NCBI RefSeq assembly: GCF_009870125.1
Contig: NC_046683.1
Location: 43,105,869-43,169,868, forward strand
From: Drosophila pseudoobscura
Lineage: Eukaryota; Arthropoda; Insecta; Diptera; Drosophilidae
Direction: 5' to 3'
Length of the DNA stretch: 64,000 bases
Shown here: positions 60,651 through 64,000 of the stretch, piece by piece
Layout of the letters: each line of letters begins with the position of its first letter
Position numbering within the stretch: position 1 is the stretch's first letter
The notes under the pieces: generated by a model
What the model was told of the DNA's origin: nothing
Database searches by the model: none
What the model saw: the letters and a program-made list of their open reading frames with translations, nothing else
Translations under genes and position numbers: made by a program

Positions 60651-62804
60651 GTAAGTGCATGGCATGGCATGGCATCGCATGGCACGGACTGCGTTTCCCC
60701 GGCACCTAACTGAAGACTCTGCTCTGTGTGTGTGATTCACATCTCACTTTCCCTGTGCAAAATGTGCGGCTTTATTTTTAACAAATGCGCGCGCGATCCC
60801 AAAAGAAGAAACGTGCGAAATCTTGTCAAGCAGCCAAAACAAGAAGCAAAGCAGCATGAAAGCAGCATCATGCTGCAACAAGCGGTTGCCAAACGAACTT
60901 TGGATTTCCACTTGGGATCTGTGGCTGTGGCATCACTTTTGCATCATTATGTAGCATTAAATCCGACTGCACTTTCATACCTGGGCTGTTTTCTATTTTA
61001 AGGCCCAGTCAGTCGTCAGTCAATGATCCCAACCGGAACGTTGACATGTACGGCAATCCTTCCAGCTGATCCGATCCCCAACAGCCCATCTCCTCCCTTT
61101 TCCCACTCATTGTTCTCGCCAAATATGGCGGCCACATGTCGACTTACTTAACGAGAAGAGAGCTTCCAATGGATGGCGATTGTCACAGACATTTTGGCTG
61201 TTGTTCTTGTTCTGGACGAAAATAACATAGGCGAAGGTCAAAGACTGCTTAGGCAGAGGGATACATACGAGTGTACAGACAAGCATACCAGATCCGACCC
61301 CACACCACTCCATACAGAACCGTTTTTGTTCAAAAATATTTCCTGCCCCACTTATGCTGTCAAAAGATGGGGGCTGTGGATATCTTTCTGTCTGTTTGCC
61401 AACAACATTTCGCAGCTATTCTTCGTTGACAATTGTTTAAACCAACACAACACACACATATGCACATGCATATACATGCATATGTATAGTTTAATAAGAG
61501 CGCGCCAAATTATTATCGAAGCACAAACATGTGCTCGGCTGTTCCTGGCCCACTGTCACATCATACACTTCACACTACTTTAATCAGGGCTGGAAACGGA
61601 GCTAATATCGTCACAGCCGGAAGTGTGTAAAATGCTAGCTCCCCTCAAAATGAATCAATTGATGGATCAGCAATCGAAAAGGGAGAGGAGAGTGGAGAGC
61701 GGAGAGTGGTGCAAAGCACACACCCCGCAAAGGAAGAGTGCATGCAGTTGTTCTTTTCGATGCTTAAACCCCGTTTGAAATTAACGCTCATAAATTTGAA
61801 TTTGCTTCCACACGCTCACAGCAACACACCCATACATGTAAGCACACATACTTGTACACCAGGGAGAGAACGATCGGAGAACGACGACGCTCTCTCGGGC
61901 CTTCTCTCTTTCTGCTTTAAAATGGGTGGCCTGCCTGGGTGCCCGCTCATTTTATTCCGTTATTTCAACGCGTGCGTGCGTGTCCGTAATTGTCGGTTCT
62001 TGGATTCATTGGAATTTACATACATACATATATGTGCATATATTGAAAGACTTTGCGGGAAAAAAAATCATATTATTCGCGGCGTAAATGAAAGAGATCT
62101 TCAAGTGGTTTTGCGGAAAGAAAATTGGCAAATCATTGCTGAAAACATACACAAACATCCTAATTAAGTTTTATTTTATGGTGAATTTCCATTGGAAATT
62201 TGTGCGAGTGTTTGCAAATTCAAAAGCTAACGGTGTTTTGGCGATTGCAGAACTTTAAAGCATACATACATACACGTGTACGTACACAAAAATAGGCAAG
62301 GTAAGGATACAAGGTGAAGGGGAAACGGGCATAAATAAACAAGCGTGAAAGGGCGAACCACTTGAGATTCCCCAGTCTAAACATACCATCACTCAAACCC
62401 ATTCAAAATTAAATCCTGTTTAAACGGAAACAAAAAAAAAACACACACACACAGCTTGTGACTTCACGTTGTCAAAGATACGATATGTCTTCCCCAAAAG
62501 ATCAGAGAAGTCGTTGCCCTTTCGACAGAAAAAGAATATAAGAACCAAGAAGAAGTGGTCCATTCCATTCCAGGCCCCTGCCTTGGAGTTTATTTTTGTT
62601 TAAGGCGCAAATTTGATTTCCTACGGAGTCTTTGTGGTTTATATTTAGGACCAAAGACACAAGATACGACCGAGTAATGGCTAGTATCGATTTTCATATT
62701 AGTCGAGAATTTGCTAAGTGAATTTTAATTGAAAAAGTCTGGGAATCAAAGAACCAGGACCGCCCCTTAGATTAAGCAATTATCCAAATCAATTAGAACG
62801 TGCG
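60651..62804. other. Probable Plp intron upstream of Or71a
   Basis: No coding exon in phase with Plp was recognised. The stretch is AT-rich with GCATGGCATG repeats just after the donor, CATATGCA-type runs at 61458-61488 and an A/CA run at 62430-62452. Short open frames lack domain features. Confidence 0.5.
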
Positions 62805-62812
62805 TATATAAG
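62805..62812 (+). promoter_or_regulatory. TATA box of Or71a
   Basis: TATATAAG lies 56 bp before the Or71a stretch that begins with its ATG at 62868. An initiator-like TCAATC occurs about 30 bp downstream of the box (62834-62839). The spacing fits a focused promoter inside the presumed Plp intron. Confidence 0.7.
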
Positions 62813-62867
62813 GGCTGATACGGCATTCGATGGATCAATCAAAGCTGCCCTTCAGGCTATTCTGCCC

Positions 62868-64000
62868 ATGGATCTCGACCGAATTCGTCCAGTGCGGTTC
62901 CTGCTCCGCATACTCCGTTGGACCCGGGTCTGGCCCGCCTCTGGAGGAACGGCACCGCAGCGTGGTTGGACCAACTGGGAGGGCTATCTTCTGCATAGCA
63001 GCTTAACCTTAATCTTCGTGGTGCTGCTGTGGGTGGAGGCCATATTGAGCCCCGATGTGGAGCACACGGTGGATGTCCTGTTCTTCACTCTTACCATGAC
63101 GTCCATGTGCGTGAAGGTCCTGAACAGCTGGCGCTACGCTCACGTGGCGCAGCGCCTACTCACCGAGTGGAGCAGCGCGGACCGCTTCCGACTGAAGACG
63201 TTGCAGGAGGTGGACATGTGGCGCATAGGGCACCTGCGTTTCAACCGCGTTGTCGGCGTTTACATGATGTGCAGTGTGGGCGTCATCCCAGTGCTCGTCA
63301 CCCCGTGCGTGTTCGCTGTACCCAACAAGCTGCCGTTTTCGATGTGGACACCCCTAGACTTGCAGCAGCCCCTGGGGTTCTGGACTGCCTTTTCGTATCA
63401 GGCGGTGGCGATTCCCTTTGCCTGTCTGTGCGACATAACCCTAAATCTGGTTAATTGGTATCTAATGCTCCATCTGTCGCTCTGCCTGCGCATGCTGGGT
63501 CAGCGGCTGAGTGCCCTGCATCGCAGTGGCCTCCAGCAGGATGAGGAGCAGCTCTGCGCCGAGTTCTTGGAGCTGGTCAGCCTCCACCGTCGGATCAAAC
63601 AGCAGGCGCTCGACATTGAGACCGTCATTTCGAAGAGCACGTTTTTTCAGATATTGGTCAGTTCCCTGGTCATCTGTTGCACCGTCTACAGCCTGAAGAT
63701 GGTGAGTCAGCCCGGATCCGAATGATCCCGCAGTGACACTCACCCACGTTTCAGACTCCAGTCATTCAGGACATGGGAAAGTTTGCGGGCCTCATTCAAT
63801 ACTGTCTCTCAATGGTCCTGGAAATCCTTTCGCCCAGCATCTATGGCAACGAGGTCACCCAGTCCGCCGACAAGTTGCCTGAAGCCCTCTACAGCTCCGA
63901 CTGGCCAGACCTTTCGCCGCGTCTGCGACGCCTGATCTTGATGTTCATGATCTATCTGAACAGGCCCCTGTCCCTGAGGGCCGGTGGCTTCTTTTACATG
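62868..64000 (+). CDS. Or71a: Odorant receptor 71a, 3' end cut by the window
   Basis: Exon 1 is 62868-63701. Exon 2 starts at 63755 and is open to the window end, giving 360 codons visible of a receptor usually about 380 aa long. It is an insect seven-transmembrane odorant receptor of sensory neurons, working as an ion channel with Orco (family knowledge). It starts MDLDRIRPVRFL; the WTNW...EGYLLHS, YAHVAQ, QEVDMWR and NWYLMLHLSLCLRMLGQRLS segments match Or71a as I recall it. In exon 2, SDWPDLSP and YLNRPLSLRAGGFFYM are the usual conserved C-terminal Or motifs. No disrupting stop was found. The remaining about 20 residues lie outside. Confidence 0.9.

Overview
The window is nuclear DNA of a Drosophila fly. 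Short introns of 55-110 nt, poly-Gln and CA/CAG simple repeats, INE-1/DINE-1-type repeats, fly core-promoter motifs (DRE and Ohler motifs 1 and 6), and recognisable fly proteins all point that way. The recognised genes (Cep135/Bld10, CTP synthase, glycyl-tRNA synthetase, a Pericentrin-like protein and Or71a) fit Muller element D (D. melanogaster 3L, around 70-71). The repeat content suggests the obscura group, which is inference.

Layout. 0-6 kb: AT-rich DNA, then a five-exon gene of unknown function with SUMO-interaction-like motifs (+). 6-12.3 kb: a large lineage-variable protein (+) with a 225-bp coding tandem repeat. 12.4-20.8 kb: Cep135/Bld10 (-), convergent with the previous gene. Its 4.2-kb intron holds a DUF4789-like secreted protein gene on the opposite strand. 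20.9-22.1 kb: repeats. 22.6-24.9 kb: a MYND zinc-finger, Mss51-like protein (-). 25.3-26.9 kb: INE-1/DINE-1-like copies. 27.6-40.2 kb: CTP synthase (-), with a 10.5-kb first intron containing a MADF-BESS gene on the same strand. 41.2-42.2 kb: a small coiled-coil gene (-) with a tandemly duplicated 33-nt exon and a probable reading-frame break. 43.2-45.5 kb: intronless glycyl-tRNA synthetase (-) with mitochondrial and cytosolic starts. 46-49.2 kb: a cytohesin-adaptor-like (Stepping stone-like) gene (+). 51-60.7 kb: N-terminal part of a Pericentrin-like coiled-coil gene (+), still open at its last visible donor site. 62.8-64 kb: odorant receptor Or71a (+), cut by the window end and probably inside a Pericentrin-like intron.

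Themes. Two centrosome/centriole genes (Cep135 and the Pericentrin-like gene) lie in one window. Three genes are nested in introns of others. The least expected signal is two dispersed repeat families, each present twice. Every copy sits just upstream of a gene, in the same orientation relative to it, next to motif-6/motif-1 type promoter sequence: Cep135 and the Stepping stone-like gene share one family, and CTP synthase and the first gene share the other. No complete tRNA, rRNA or CRISPR array was seen. Exon limits were read by eye from splice consensus and phase; they are not transcript-supported.
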